The notes: a model not told the origin generated them from the sequence alone. A DNA stretch of 64,000 bases from Gordius sp. MW1 (GCA_964036665.1 OZ038527.1:23211901-23275900), one strand, 5' to 3'; counted from the stretch's first letter, positions 39,501 through 50,521 are shown. Translations and numbers: made by a program.

Positions 39501-39730
39501 CTGTAAAATAAGCCTGTTGAGTTGATTTTTTTGGCTAGGATGAGTCTTGGGTGTTGTAAAATAATTTTCGTAGTTTTGAAATATTTTAAATTTATGAATA
39601 TTACATTTCTCATTTTAAAAATAAAATTTATTTATTAAGGGGGTCCATGTCGAGTCTTCATTCCGTCACAAGTGGATTTTCATCTTTAAACACGACAGAT
39701 TTTTCGTTTAACCATACCTCGACGTTATAA
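30534..39730 (+). CDS. SEC14L1/SEC14L5-like (real-time-type) PRELI-CRAL-TRIO-SEC14-GOLD protein
   Basis: Twelve exons join in phase: 30534-30596, 30633-30947, 30981-31109, 31144-31282, 33024-33118, 33218-33407, 34730-34933, 35670-36238, 37481-37606, 38409-38837, 39002-39168 and 39640-39730 (839 codons including stop). The domains in order are: PRELI/MSF1 (about residues 1-180), linker, CRAL-TRIO N-terminal (LLRFLKARDF, LIWRKHHQID), SEC14 lipid-binding fold (YCLKLGETDIKGLYSSLG, LLLDLRGLGVRHLW, ETLNAVWVVGAPWIF), and GOLD (VLTWDFDV, GCYVLQWQLP). The last exon gives GSMSSLHSVTSGFSS, matching the conserved tail of SEC14L1, which confirms the splice at 39168. Members are cytosolic lipid-binding proteins linked to membrane trafficking. 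The SEC14 end and the GOLD domain contain Ser/Gly/Asn-rich insertions, making it longer than vertebrate relatives. AATAAA lies at 39908-39913. The 36238 donor is the least certain junction. Confidence 0.92.
32528..32884. mobile_element. Non-autonomous hAT with GCCCGA arrays
   Basis: Ends AAGAGCCCTGC and GGGCTCT, with an 8-bp duplication AATTACAG at 32520-32527 and 32885-32892. Subterminal GCCCGAGCCC-type arrays at both ends. Lies in intron 4 of the SEC14L1-like gene. Confidence 0.88.
33452..33610. mobile_element. MITE-A copy in SEC14L1-like intron 6
   Basis: Starts CATGGGCGTAGTCAAGG followed by a G-run, ends GCTGGCTACGCTCA after a C-run. Confidence 0.75.
33713..33877. mobile_element. MITE-A copy in SEC14L1-like intron 6
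   Basis: Starts CTGGGCGAAGCCAGGA and ends CCTGGCTACGCCCATG. Second copy in the same intron. Confidence 0.75.
34532..34695. mobile_element. MITE-A copy, opposite orientation
   Basis: Starts CATGGGCATAGCCAGCG, ends TTGACTACGCCCACG. Flanks CTAAATA / TTAAATA suggest a worn target duplication. It ends 35 bp before exon 7. Confidence 0.75.
35030..35210. mobile_element. MITE-B copy (TGTTGTAAAAA ends)
   Basis: Inverted ends TGTTGTTAAACCGGCTGGG and CCAACCGTTTTTACAACA with GTCGAC motifs inside. Intron 7 of the SEC14L1-like gene. Confidence 0.75.
36655..36698 (+). mobile_element. Helitron 3' terminal fragment
   Basis: Reads GGGCCAAATCAACGCTTAGC then CTGGCACAGCTAT, a forward-orientation Helitron 3' end with its hairpin. 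No matching 5' end was found upstream. Confidence 0.5.
36711..36862. mobile_element. MITE-B copy
   Basis: Starts TAGTGTTGTAAAAACGGGG. The right arm GGACCAAACAAAACCCAGG is present but the last bases are lost. Intron 8 of the SEC14L1-like gene. Confidence 0.7.
37127..37290. mobile_element. MITE-B copy with near-perfect 8-bp TSD
   Basis: Ends CAGTGTTGTAAAAATGGG and GCGTTTTTACAAAACTA. Flanks GTATCAAG (37119-37126) and GAATCAAG (37291-37298) differ at one position, as expected for a hAT insertion. Intron 8. Confidence 0.8.
39224..39331. mobile_element. MITE-B copy
   Basis: Ends TAGTGTTGTGAAAACAGC and CCGTTTTTACAACACTA. Identical 6-bp flanks AGATGG (39218-39223, 39332-39337). Intron 11. Confidence 0.8.
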
Positions 39731-40001
39731 AACTTATCATTATTTTGTCACAAAATTTTATTTTGCCCTTAAAAAGGGGTGAAATTTTTGGAATACTATG
39801 TACTTATTACATTTTTCACTTCGGTGGGATCTCATTTGCTATTTTATTTTTCGCGAAATAAGAGTTGTGAAATCGTGTTCGACATAAATTATTTATTTTT
39901 TTGTTACAATAAAGTGGCGCGTTTTTGTGTACAGTTGTTTATCTTTTGATTTTCATATTATTTACGAACCTTATTAAATTAAAATGGATTTTAATACGGA
40001 A

Positions 40002-40150
40002 CATGGGCGTTGTCAGGATTGGAACTTGAGGGGGGCAGTAATGCTTTAGGGAGGGGCTAAATAGTAACTTTTTTGAAATTTTAGTCATAAATATATATTA
40101 AATTTCTGGATTTTTAGGGGGGCAGCCGCCACCCCCTGGCTACGCTTATG
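40002..40150. mobile_element. MITE-A copy
   Basis: Starts CATGGGCGTTGTCAGGA, ends CTGGCTACGCTTATG. Confidence 0.75.
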
Positions 40151-40378
40151 TCACGGAAGGCTATTAAGCCAAGTGATAAGTCATATGAAATATATTTTTA
40201 ATATTGTTTAAACTTTGGAGCAGTCTCAAACTGCCTGCATCATACTCATAATGATTTACTAATGAATTGACATGACACTAAATCGATTTTTGTTTTCTCA
40301 TAATGTAGTAATAAATATTAGATGTATACTTATGCTCAGAATTAAATCCCAAACAGCACTTTAAACATTACACTTTTA

Positions 40379-40502
40379 CATGGGCATAGCCAGCATTGGG
40401 ATTGGGTGGAGTAAAATGATCATTTTTTGAAATTTAAGCCAGAATTTTAAAAAAATTTAGGATTTAGGGGGCATCCGCCTTCCCCCCTTGGTTACGCCCA
40501 TG
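40379..40502. mobile_element. MITE-A copy
   Basis: Starts CATGGGCATAGCCAGCA, ends TTGGTTACGCCCATG; shortened interior. Confidence 0.75.
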
Positions 40503-41940
40503 AATAGGGCTGTCCTTCCAAGATAACCAAGCACCCCCTATGAAATCTGTAAAACTGTTACCTCACATATGTTTAAATTGCAAGTTTTTAGTTTTAACGT
40601 TTTTTATTGTGTTTTAGAGGCGAAATTATGTAATGCGCTGCTATTGATTTTTTTAACTATCGGCGCTAGACACGTAAAATTTAAAATGTATTTGCCAAAT
40701 AGAGAAGAAGCTCATGCTATAACATCACAAAAATATTAGAAGTATTTCTTTTAAGCCTACCATGTTGTTAAGTGAAATAGCTTTATGTTTGGGAATTTAT
40801 TTTCATTAAATCACAATAAGATTTATGAATGAAGATCATGCAATATTTTGCCCTTAAATAAGGGCGAAAATGACATTTATAAGTAATAACTTTGAATTTA
40901 AAAAATGGGAATTAATGCTGGTATTACTTAAAAAGTCTAATAAAGATGCCTTTTAAGGTTTAATACTTCAGCCATTATTAATCTTTAACATTAAAGTTTA
41001 GGTCAAACACATATGAACGGGTTTATGTTAACTACAATTCCTTATCTTTGCTTCTAAATGTAAATTTTGCCATACTCCAAACTTATTTTGACGATTTCTG
41101 TAAATCCATAGGCGTAGCCAAAATTGCCTCATGAGGGGGGGGGGGGGGGTTTCAAAAAAAAATTCTAATGATACTATTAAACAAAAATTTATTAAGACAG
41201 TAGTGACGGAGGTAGAACTATCTAATTAAGGGGGGGGGGGGGGGGGGGTAAATTTTGTGTCAAAGAATTTCGATTAAACAAAATTTATTAAAATTATATA
41301 AATTCAATATCTACGATGGGTTTTTGGTGAAAAATGTATTAATATTATCTTCAGAGACGCAAATTGCAAAGAGCTCTTTCCAATTTTTCTGTTTGCGCTA
41401 ATTAGAGCCATTGTTTGAACTAAACACTTGCATTGGCCTTTTAGGCTTATATTTCCCACCAGGACCAATAACTGTCCCGGTGTAGGGTTCTATTTGTGCG
41501 CCTAAGTGCGCCTACATATAATTGGTCAAAATTGAAATAGTTAAAAATGAAGCGTGATTGTTATCACCACGTGGAGTACCACGAATTATGATTAACTTGT
41601 GTACCAAAAGGGCAATAGAAAAACAATCGTGAGAATTGTGCACCGCCTCAAAATCCCCAAACAAGTAAAAATGCTTTTATAAATTATTAACTTAAGATAG
41701 ATAAAGTCCCAAAATATTACTTATCTGAATTTATACATGTATAATAGAAACGAACAAGCACAAGTATATAAAACTTTAAATCAAAAAAATGCATATACGA
41801 ATATATTACTTTTTACTTAAATGTAATGTGGGAATTTATATCTTATCAATATAATTAATTTTTAATATTTTTTGTTTAGGACAACTTATTATATAACTTT
41901 TTATTCTTTTGGATGTCAAAATATAATTTTGAGGAAATAA

Positions 41941-43503
41941 TCTATATATATAAAGTAAAGTGTATATATGTAAGAGCTAAATTCTGAAACTACCGGTCCG
42001 ATTCGCGCGAAAATTTACCCCTAGGTTCCCAGGGCGGCCAGGGGTAAAATAGCTTTTTCAGAATCCTAAAATTCCTTTTAGTTTTCGAGATATTGGGTTT
42101 TATGCGTTTTGACGTTCAATAAAATGTCAATCAAACGCACCTCCTCGCGTTCGTTGAAAATTTGAATATACAGACAGTTCTGTAGTAAAAGTGTATCACT
42201 TATAGTAGTTTGTTAAACGTAATCTTTTCTTCGGTGACAACATAAAATTTATGAATTAAATTTCTTAAACGTCATCTTTTCTTAACGGTGACAATATAAA
42301 ATTTATGAATTAAATTTCTTAAACGTCATCTTTTCTTAACGGTGACAAGACAACATAAAATTTATGAATTAAATTTCTTAAACGTCATCTTTTCTTAACG
42401 GTGACAACATAAAATGTATGAATTAACCTAAAATAAATAAAATTATAGATTATTTGAGAAAATATATAGGTGAAGAAGATGAATTTTTCTCATTATCATT
42501 AAATGAGATATTTTAAATGAGTATATATAATTTAAATGTAATATAAAATAGTCCAACGTTGATTATTCTGAGTAAATGCTATTTATATATAAATGTCATT
42601 ATTTATCTATCATTAATTTTTATTAAATGAGATATTTAAATGAGAATAAATTCTGAAACTACCGGCCCGATTCGCGCGAAACTTTACCCGTAGGTTCTCA
42701 AGGCGGCCAGGTGTAAAATAGCTTTTCAGATTGCAAAAATTCCTTTTAGTTTTAAAAATATCGGACATTTCTCGGCCTTTTGGTTTTAAAAAAGGGCTAA
42801 ATTCTGAAACTTCAGATCCGATTAGAGCGAAAATTTAGCCGTAGATGCCCAGATAGGCCAGGGGTAAAATAGCTTTTTCAGATTCCTAAAATACCTTTTT
42901 GTTTTAAAAATATCTGACATTTCCCGTCCAGTTTCATTTATAGCAGCATATACAATAATGACGTCATACATACGAAGCTGAAGTTTTCTCGAATTAGATA
43001 TTTAAAAGCATAATAAAAATGTTACAGTATACGGTTAAAATTATTAGGGTTTAACAGACTATTTAAATTAAATAAATAAAATTTAAATTATGCAGTTTTT
43101 GTCATTATTATCACGTGGTCGATCATAGAAGCATATTTTTAATAATTATTTATCCTTCAATTAATTATTTTATTATATTAAAGAAAATTGTATTTCAAAT
43201 AAATCAGCTAACTAGAAAAATAAAATAATGGTATTATTGTATAATAAGTAACAGCATTAATAAGCAATTTTTTCAAAAACATTTAATTTTAGTCGGATTT
43301 GATGACTAAAACAGAATTTGCATTTGGTTTGTCTTATTATATAAATATATACTAAAAATAGTGTGTTCATAAAATCATTCGGACCTTTCACATTATAAAT
43401 TTTTTTATATATGACCCCATTTTAGATAAGTCTTATTAATAGCTTATACTTAATTAACCACTTAAGGACTGAGCCAAAGCAACGCTTGGCCGGGCACAGC
43501 TAG
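41941..43503 (+). mobile_element. Complete non-autonomous Helitron
   Basis: Begins TCTATATATATAAAGTAAAG after A41940. Ends with the hairpin GCCAAAGCAACGCTTGGC and CCGGGCACAGCTAG before T43504: the A-TC...CTAG-T signature is complete. The block CTGAAACTACCGG...GGCCAGGGGTAAAATAGC occurs three times (from about 41966, 42648 and 42797), and a ~54-bp tandem repeat fills 42215-42425. No Rep coding. Length 1563 bp. Confidence 0.93.
42215..42425. repeat. ~54-bp tandem repeat, four copies
   Basis: Units contain TTAAACGTCATCTTTTCTTA, CGGTGACAA and ATAAAATTTATGAATTAA. Part of the Helitron interior. Confidence 0.85.
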
Positions 43504-44229
43504 TTAATTATATAAAGGAGGGACTGATTCCTGCTATACATGATAAGAATCAGAGGGCCTATCTCGAAAGAAAGGCAGCTTTGTTTACTATTAAAAATGA
43601 GATATTGTGTCACAAAAGAGTGAAAAACATAGGAGGTATTAAGACAGGTATCATATTATTAAAATTTGCTGTAAGTTGTAATCTTTAGAAATGCTGAGGG
43701 TGGTGATGACAAAGGAAGAGATAATTAATGTTATCAAATTGCGCCATGATGGCCTAACCGACAGCATACATGCTAAAAGCTTGGGGGCCATCTTGGGTAT
43801 AATCGTACTCAAGAAAAGATAGCAGAGAAGTAAGCTTTATGACATTTTAAAGTTTTAGTAATTTTGTGAATAAATGCTTTTACATTGTATATAATGTTTG
43901 ACTGTGTTCTTATATATTATGAGTAGAGTAGATATTGGTAGCCTAACTTGGCAAAAGATGTTAGAGAATATGTTGGGGCTTGTTATGCATGTCAGACACA
44001 CATGGCTAGAATTGGTAAGGCCACACCAGTTCTTCATAATGTGGCTGTGATTCCAGCCCCTTGGAAACATGTTGGAATAGATCTCTGAATGTTACCTAAA
44101 ACAGAACAAGGCAACATTTGCATGTTGCTTGTTATTGATTACTTTTTCATTGAAATAACTATATTTATATATGTTTATGATCATTTTTCATATATATATA
44201 ATATATATATATATGATTTTAACTAATAA

Positions 44230-44550
44230 ATTTATCTCCACAGTGTTACTTTTAAATTTATTAATATCTTTTGATTTATTACCACAAATATATTATTTAG
44301 TAGAAAAGTAGATATAAACAGAGACATTTGACAGAATTAGTACTTTATCATTAAATTTATTACCACGTTTATTCTTTAGTAGAAAAGTAAATATAAACAG
44401 AGACATTTGACAAAATTAGTACTTTATCATTAAATTACCACATTTATTATTTGGTAGAAAAGAATATATAAACAGAGAAATTTGACAAAATTAGTACTTT
44501 ATCATTAAATTTATTACCACTTTACATTTAGTAGAAAGTATATTTTATAG
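44230..44550. repeat. ~72-bp tandem repeat, about four copies
   Basis: Units contain AGTACTTTATCATTAAATT, TTTAGTAGAAAAGTA and AACAGAGACATTTGAC. Lies just after the integrase relic, as tandem repeats also flank the copy near 25 kb. Confidence 0.8.
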
Positions 44551-44644
44551 TTAAATAAAGTTTATTATGATATTGTAGTGATTAACAATTTATTTTATTA
44601 ATGTTATATATATCCCGTGGAGTTATAATATTATATATATATAT

Positions 44645-46640
44645 GTGATTCTAAATAATTGGAATAATATAATAAACACTGATTCGGATGATATTTGTAG
44701 ATTAATTTATATGGCGCGGATGAATGAATTAACGAACCTACAGGTACCTTCTTATAAAGAAGAAGTTGATATAGATGCATATTTACATACATTAAATGCT
44801 ATATTTAGGGCCAGAAATATTGGATCATCAGAAAAACATTTGGATTTTAAGAAGAAACTGTTTATAGCATACTTTGGACAAACAAATATAGAAAAAATAA
44901 GAAATTTTTTATACCCCAAAGACCCCAAGGAATTCACCTTTCAAGAACTGACGGAGGTGGCTAGAAAATTATTCAAACCAAAAACAACCATTTTCCAAGC
45001 AAGAATTGATTTCCGTAAAGCCCTATAGAAACAGGGGGAATATATTCAAGAATTTGTTACGAGATTAAAACAAATCTCAAAATTTTGTAATTTTCAAGAT
45101 CACCTTGATGAAAATTTACGGGATCAATTAATCTGCGGGCTGCATAATTTGTCACTGGAAACAGAAATACGTACCCGATGGCCTGATGCCATAGATGAAA
45201 AGAATAGACAAATATCATTTGATGAAGTTTTTAAATTAGCTGAATCCATTGAGCTTGCAAATAGAGAAATGAATACATCTTCAGAAATCAACCAATTGAA
45301 ACCAAAGAAGTATAAGAATAAATTTGAACCAAAAACATTTTTATGCAAAAGATGTGGCCATAGACATTCAAGTGGTAATTGCCCAGCATTTGGTAAAACA
45401 TGTTACAAATGTAATAAAAAGAATCATTTTCAACAATGCTGCTTAAATAAATTTATAAACTCTATCAAATCTGAATAACAAACAACCTAAAATTAAAGTA
45501 CAAATTGAAAATTTTGACATGCTTATGGTATTTGACTCAGGTGCTTCAGCATCTTTAGCTGGGTATGACTTCTATAATAAGATAGGGAGACCATCATTAT
45601 TACCTACACAGGCATTATATACATTTGGGAACCACCCAATTAAAATATTAAGCAAGACCTTTGTAAATGTTAAATTAGAGGATAAAATTTTAAAACTACC
45701 TTTAATAATCACAAGAAATCAGAGTATAGGAATTTTTGGCATGGATTGGAAATCATCTTTCAATTTAAAATTACCTATACCTGAGGGTATAAATTTAATT
45801 AATTCAACATTTGAACCACATGCTAATATTTTGAATTCATTAATTAACAAATACCCAAAAGTCTATCAAGAAGGTACTGGTAAAATTAATAGTCAGAAAG
45901 TTAAATTGCATTTAAAAGATGACTGTATTCCCATATCATTACCTTTTAGAAGGGTTCCTTTTCCTATGAGAAAGGCTGTGGAAGATGAATTGGAAAGACT
46001 TGTAAAGGAGGATATAATCGAACCTATAAATCCATCAACCTCTAATTGAGTGGGCAACCCCGACAGTCAATGTTAAGAAAAGTAATGATAAAGTTAGGAT
46101 TTGGGGAGATTTTAGATTAACAATTAATCCGTGGCTGATGCAAGATAATTACATGTTACCCACATTTGATGAATTAGTTTCGAAGGTAGCGGGTGGAGAA
46201 AAGTTCACTATCATTGACTTAAAAGACGCGTATTTACAGATGGAAATTGAAGAAGGTTCTAAACAATACCTTAATATTTCTACACACAAAGAATATTATC
46301 GATACAAAAGAATGCCATTCGGAATTTCAAATGCACCTACAATTTTTCAAAGATTTATGGATGGGATATTAAAAAGTTTAAATAATACTCGTGTATTTTT
46401 GGACGATGTAATAATAACGGGAAAGAATGATGAGGAACATTTAAAGACGCTTAATGAAGTTTTACATAGGTTGGAAGCAAATGGCGTAAAGGCGAAGTTA
46501 GAAAAGATGAAAATATTTCAAACGGCGGTAACGTATTTTGGACATAAAATCGATAATTATGGTATCCATCCAACGGAGGATAAAATAGAAGCAATCCGGA
46601 AATTTAAACACCTACAAATAAATCTGAATTAAGATCCTTT
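44645..46640 (+). pseudogene. Ty3/Gypsy-type retrotransposon, gag-PR-RT part, inactivated
   Basis: Gag runs 44645-45478 and ends in a CCHC-type nucleocapsid (CKRCGHRHSSGNCP, then CYKCNKKNHFQQC). An in-frame TAG at 45026-45028 breaks it. Protease follows (active site DSGAS at about 45534-45548). Reverse transcriptase runs from about 45840 to 46635, with IDLKDAYLQ, FGISNAPTIFQRFMD and the catalytic FLDD. A frameshift lies near 46045. RNase H and integrase are absent: the copy ends at the inverted junction at about 46640. Usual gag-pol order, incomplete. Confidence 0.9.
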
Positions 46641-47885
46641 AAAAAAAAATTAACTTTCTGACTATTAATTTTACCAGTACCTTCTTGAAAGACTTTTGGG
46701 TATTTAATGAATTCAAAATATTAGCATGTGGTTCAAATGTTGAATTAATTAAATTTATACCCTCAGGTATAGGTAATTTTAAATTGAAAGATGATATCCA
46801 ATCCATGCCAAAAATTCCTATACTCTGATTTCTTGTGATTATTAAAGGTATTTTTAAAATTTTATCCTCTAATTTAACATTTACAAAGGTCTTACCTAAT
46901 ATTTTAATTGGGTGGTTCCCAAATGTATATAATGCCTGTGTAGGTAATAATGATGGTCTCCCTATCTTATTATAGAAGTCATACCCAGCTAAAGATGCTG
47001 AAGCACCTGAGTCAAATATCATAAGCATGTCAAAATTTTCAATTTGACTTTAATTTTAGGTTGTTTGTTATTCAGATTTGAGAGTTTATAAATTTATTTA
47101 AGCAGCATTGTTGAAAATGATTCTTTTTATTACATTTATAACATGTTTTACCAAATGCTGGGCAATTACCACTTGAATGTCTATGGCCACATCTTTTGCA
47201 TAAAAATGTTTTTGGTTCAAATTTATTCTTATACTTCTTTGGTTTCAATTGGTTGATTTCTGAAGATGTATTCATTTCTCTACTTGCAAGCTCAATGGAT
47301 TCAGCTAATTTAAAAACTTCATCAAATGATATTTGTCTATTCTTTTCATCTATGGCATCAGGCCATCGGGTACGTATTTCTGTTTCCAGTGACAAATTAT
47401 GCAGCCCACAGATTAATTGATCCCGTAAATTTTCATCAAGGTGATCTTGAAAATTACAAAATTTTGAGATTTGTTTTAATCTCGTAACAAATTCTTGAAT
47501 TGATTCCCTCTGTTTCTTTAAGGCTTTACGGAAATCAATTCTTGCTTGGAATATGGTTGTTTTTGGTTTGAATAATTTTCTAGCCACCTCCGTGAGTTCT
47601 TGAAAGGTAAATTCCTTAAGGTCTTTGGGGTATAAAAACTTTCTTATTTTTTCTATATTTGTTTGTCCAAAGTATGCTATAAACAGTTTCTTCTTAAAAT
47701 CCAAATGTTTTTCTGATGATCCAATATTTCTGGCATCAAATATAGCAATTAATGTATGTAAATATGCATCTATATCAACTTCTTCTTTATAAGAAGGTAC
47801 CTGTAGGTTCGTTAATTCATTCATCCGCGCCATATAAATTAATCTACAAATATCATCCGAATCAGTGTTTATTATATTATTCCAA
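46641..47885 (-). pseudogene. Inverted second copy of the Gypsy gag-PR region
   Basis: Gag (47833-47072) and protease (47028-46650) on the minus strand are nearly identical to the plus copy but keep a sense codon where that copy has the TAG. The copy stops just after the protease/RT linker. The pair is arranged tail to tail. Arms are about 44655-45905 and 46655-47885, with the RT of the plus copy as the loop. Confidence 0.9.
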
Positions 47886-47887
47886 TT

Positions 47888-48143
47888 GGTATCGTTTCAA
47901 AATGTCACAGTCCAAAATGTAACAAAGCCACATCGTGAGATTCGCGAATCTCACGATCGTGAGATTCGCAATTACTCATTGCGCAAGCGCATAATTTCCA
48001 TTGGGTAGTGTTTTAGGTCAATGTTTTAGGTTAGGGGTTGGGTTAGGATTAGATGTACATCAAATTCCCTCCCCATTTGAGATTTAATTTTTCGTGATAT
48101 TCGTGTGACATTTTGGACTGTGACATTTTGAACCCAAGACACC
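47888..48143. mobile_element. TIR element with a central palindrome
   Basis: Ends GGTATCGTTTCAAAATGTCA and, reversed, GGTGTCTTGGGTTCAAAATG share TTCAAAATGTCACAGTCCAA. A perfect 22-bp palindrome of CGTGAGATTCG and its reverse complement lies at 47934-47955, with a third half-site at 47958-47968. It interrupts the outer flank of the inverted Gypsy copy. Confidence 0.75.
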
Positions 48144-48149
48144 ACATAT

Positions 48150-48245
48150 GTATATATAATATATTATAACTCCACGGGATATATATAACAATAATAAATT
48201 GTTAATCACTACATCTATGATATTATATATACTGTGATTCTAACT
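48150..48245. repeat. Inverted copy of the sequence preceding gag
   Basis: TATAACTCCACGGGATATAT and AATTGTTAATCACTAC are the reverse complement of 44575-44640, so the inverted repeat extends past the inserted TIR element. A short forward-orientation copy of the gag start follows (48235-48295). Confidence 0.7.
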
Positions 48246-48420
48246 AATTGGAATAATATAATAATACTGATTATTTGTAGATTAATTAAATATTATAAAT
48301 ATATAAAGTTTTGCCTATTAGAGCTCTAATTATATTTCTCATATAAACGTAATTGACGTGTGTCAAGATAGCACTGTATATCTGTCAGTTGATCGTGATT
48401 GACATGTATAAGCGCATTTT

Positions 48421-50044
48421 TACCTAGTTTACTTCTAAACCCTTACACCGGCTCGGACCGTTTAAATGAAATTATAAGCCCAAGTTCGCCCAGCTGATTT
48501 TTGCAGAGCACAGGTCCAGCCTATACCTTTCCAAAAAAGTGTTATATATTCCGCGGCTTTTAAACATTTTTTGTCAATACTAAAACAATCATTTATTTAT
48601 ATATTGAAAATGTTCAATATATCAGTTTCAAACAGGTTTTTGTTTCTTCCAACAAGTAACGCACCGTTAAATTTTCACTAGTGGCACTTAAAGCTGCATA
48701 AAATTATTTATGATAATTGAAACTCTGTGCAAGGCTAATTTTATATAACTAAATATACCTATTTTTGTTAATTTTTCTCCCCTTATCAAAAAATAAAAAC
48801 TTTCAAATCCACTTGTTTAAAAAACACAAGTTCTAAGAATAAATAACAAACAAAAATTAATATGGATTAATTATATAGTAAAGTTAAATAATAAAATTAG
48901 ATAAACATGATCAAAAAACACCATTTTTATATATTAAAATAACAGGTTTGCGCTTACTAATAGCTAGGCCCGTCCCGAGCCCGTTCTACCATAATGCTCG
49001 TCCAAGCGGCCCTCAATTTTTAACACAAAGATTATTCATGCCCGGTTTTAACGGTGCCAGCTGTATTTGCTTTAATAAAGTTAGCTATATCATAATCATT
49101 AAAAATTAAGCTTTAAAAAATGAATTTATTAAACCCTAAGGGATATTAATTTTAAGTTAAATTTTCACATCAATTTCTACTGTAGAATTAGCACGCACAA
49201 TTTCTAAAGAACTAGATTTTAAAGTATATTATTTAAAAATGAAGCCTGCATGAAAATGAAATGTGCAAAACGCTTAGTAAAATTATCATTTACTTATTTG
49301 TATTTTATTATTATACTCTTCGTCTTCCCTAGTAGTAAACCCGCAATTTAACAAGGAATGTAAGTTTAAATAACCATGTTAATTACTAATAAAAATAAAT
49401 ATTTTAATTACCTTTATAACTAAAATTTGGCTTGCAACAGCATCTTCCTCGTTTAATTTAAAGGTTGAGATAGTTTTTTAGAGAAATAATTAAGAATTGA
49501 ATGTCTTCTTATTAGAAAACACGCACTCGGGACATAAATTTGTTGTATAAATAATGTTATAATTAGTAGATTTCATCTAAAATTAAATATCAAATTAATT
49601 AAAATAATATATAATTTCTATATGCGCAACACACACAAGACTCCTATTAATATTTTTCCCGTATAATTTGGAAAAAAAAAATTTGTCAATGGGGGGGGGG
49701 TCCTAATTCTAAACCCCCCCCCCTTCCCTACGCTATTGTGTAAACCAATATTTGGGGATCAATTGACTAAGGTGGTGGACAATTAAAATTATAAAAAACT
49801 TGTTAATAGAGGTTTTGATGTGATCTTTCTACTACCTTTTTTCAAATTAATAATGCAGTGTCATTTTAATCCAACCAAATCTAATGGAAACTTATTTCCA
49901 TTATTGATGGCTGTGTTAATAACGTAATTAAAGTGACGTCATATAATGCTATGTTTTAAGTTGATTGTTGAACTTATTTGCCTCATTATCAATTTAAATG
50001 ATTAAGTGCTTAGCAACTCTGAATTGTTTTAAAGTGGGAAAAAT
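48421..50044. other. Intergenic AT-rich region
   Basis: Holds degenerate GC islands (48440-48540, 48960-49070) reminiscent of worn hAT ends, adjoining G and C runs at 49691-49725, and the upstream region of the small gene. No other gene seen. Confidence 0.45.
49934..49941. promoter_or_regulatory. CRE-like palindrome TGACGTCA
   Basis: A perfect TGACGTCA lies 103 bp before the ATG of the small gene at 50045. CREB/ATF factors bind this sequence in animals; function here is inferred. The same octamer occurs elsewhere in the window inside transposons. Confidence 0.35.
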
Positions 50045-50320
50045 ATGGAGGTAAGTTTAAACTAATCTTAAATCTATATGTTATTGAGGCGGAAGACCCA
50101 ATCTTAAAATATTCCCCAAAAGTCATAGAGTGGATGGAGACGCCTTCGACATCTAGTGACGAAGAGTGGTATAATAGGTAATTTTAATAATTTGGAATTT
50201 TTAAATATTATCTAATATTTTCTTAATAGTTATCGTAAAATCAAGAAGGCTGATAAAAAAGGGAGAAGAAAATCTAAGTGGAATTGGCGTGCAACCTGGT
50301 TGCGCGGCCTATTCCAATAA
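50045..50320 (+). CDS. Small three-exon gene, 61-residue peptide, not recognised
   Basis: Exons 50045-50050, 50089-50177 and 50230-50320 join in phase through introns of 38 and 52 bp with GTAAGT/GTAATT donors and TTGAG/AATAG acceptors. The start context is AAATATGG. The product has an acidic N-terminal half with a TSSDEEW segment, then a strongly basic stretch (KKADKKGRRKSK) and a tryptophan-rich end (WNWRATWLRGLF). No cysteines, signal peptide or membrane segment. AATAAA overlaps the stop (50316-50321), and another lies at 50636-50641. I do not recognise the family. The basic/tryptophan tail could bind nucleic acid or membranes, but this is speculation. A chance arrangement is possible given the length. 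Confidence 0.6.
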
Positions 50321-50357
50321 AAAGTAATATTTAAACGTTTCTTATGAATATTGTTGT

Positions 50358-50521
50358 CAGGGCGTAGCCAGCCTTAGAATTAGAGGGGGGGGCAATAATG
50401 ATTGAAGGAGGGGCAAAATGATCATTTTTTGAGATTTTGCCCTAATTTTAAAACATTTTAACCACTTTTTAGATTTAGAGGGGGACAGCCGCCCCTGCCC
50501 CCCCCCTGGCTACGCCCATGA
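50358..50521. mobile_element. MITE-A copy
   Basis: Starts CAGGGCGTAGCCAGCC, ends CTGGCTACGCCCATG. Flanks GAATATTG and GAATGTTG resemble a worn 8-bp duplication. Lies 38 bp past the small gene's stop. Confidence 0.8.

Larger units (their letters stand above)
39731..41907. other. SEC14L1-like 3' flank with MITE-A copies and G-runs
   Basis: Contains the polyadenylation signal (39908-39913), MITE-A copies at 40002-40150 and 40379-40502, and truncated copies with G-runs at 41108-41150 and 41231-41249. No coding exon seen. Confidence 0.6.
41913..44160 (+). pseudogene. Ginger-like H2C2 integrase relic, interrupted by a Helitron
   Basis: Coding starts at ATG 41913, is cut at 41940 and resumes at 43504, where the same frame continues. 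It parallels the reading frame at 25871-25674 (shared DKNQRAYL block, KNEILCHKRV versus KNEVLFHKRL). The His pair of the H2C2 finger is at about 43740-43785 and the Cys pair (CYACQ) at about 43980-44000. The start of the DDE core (VGIDL with the first catalytic Asp, then a stop) is at about 44070-44085. Several stops and frameshifts follow. The rest of the integrase core is missing. Confidence 0.75.

Noticed and set aside
44645-47885. Two independent full-length retrotransposons
   Set aside because: Neither copy has RNase H or integrase, and they share a single tail-to-tail junction, so an inverted duplication fits better.
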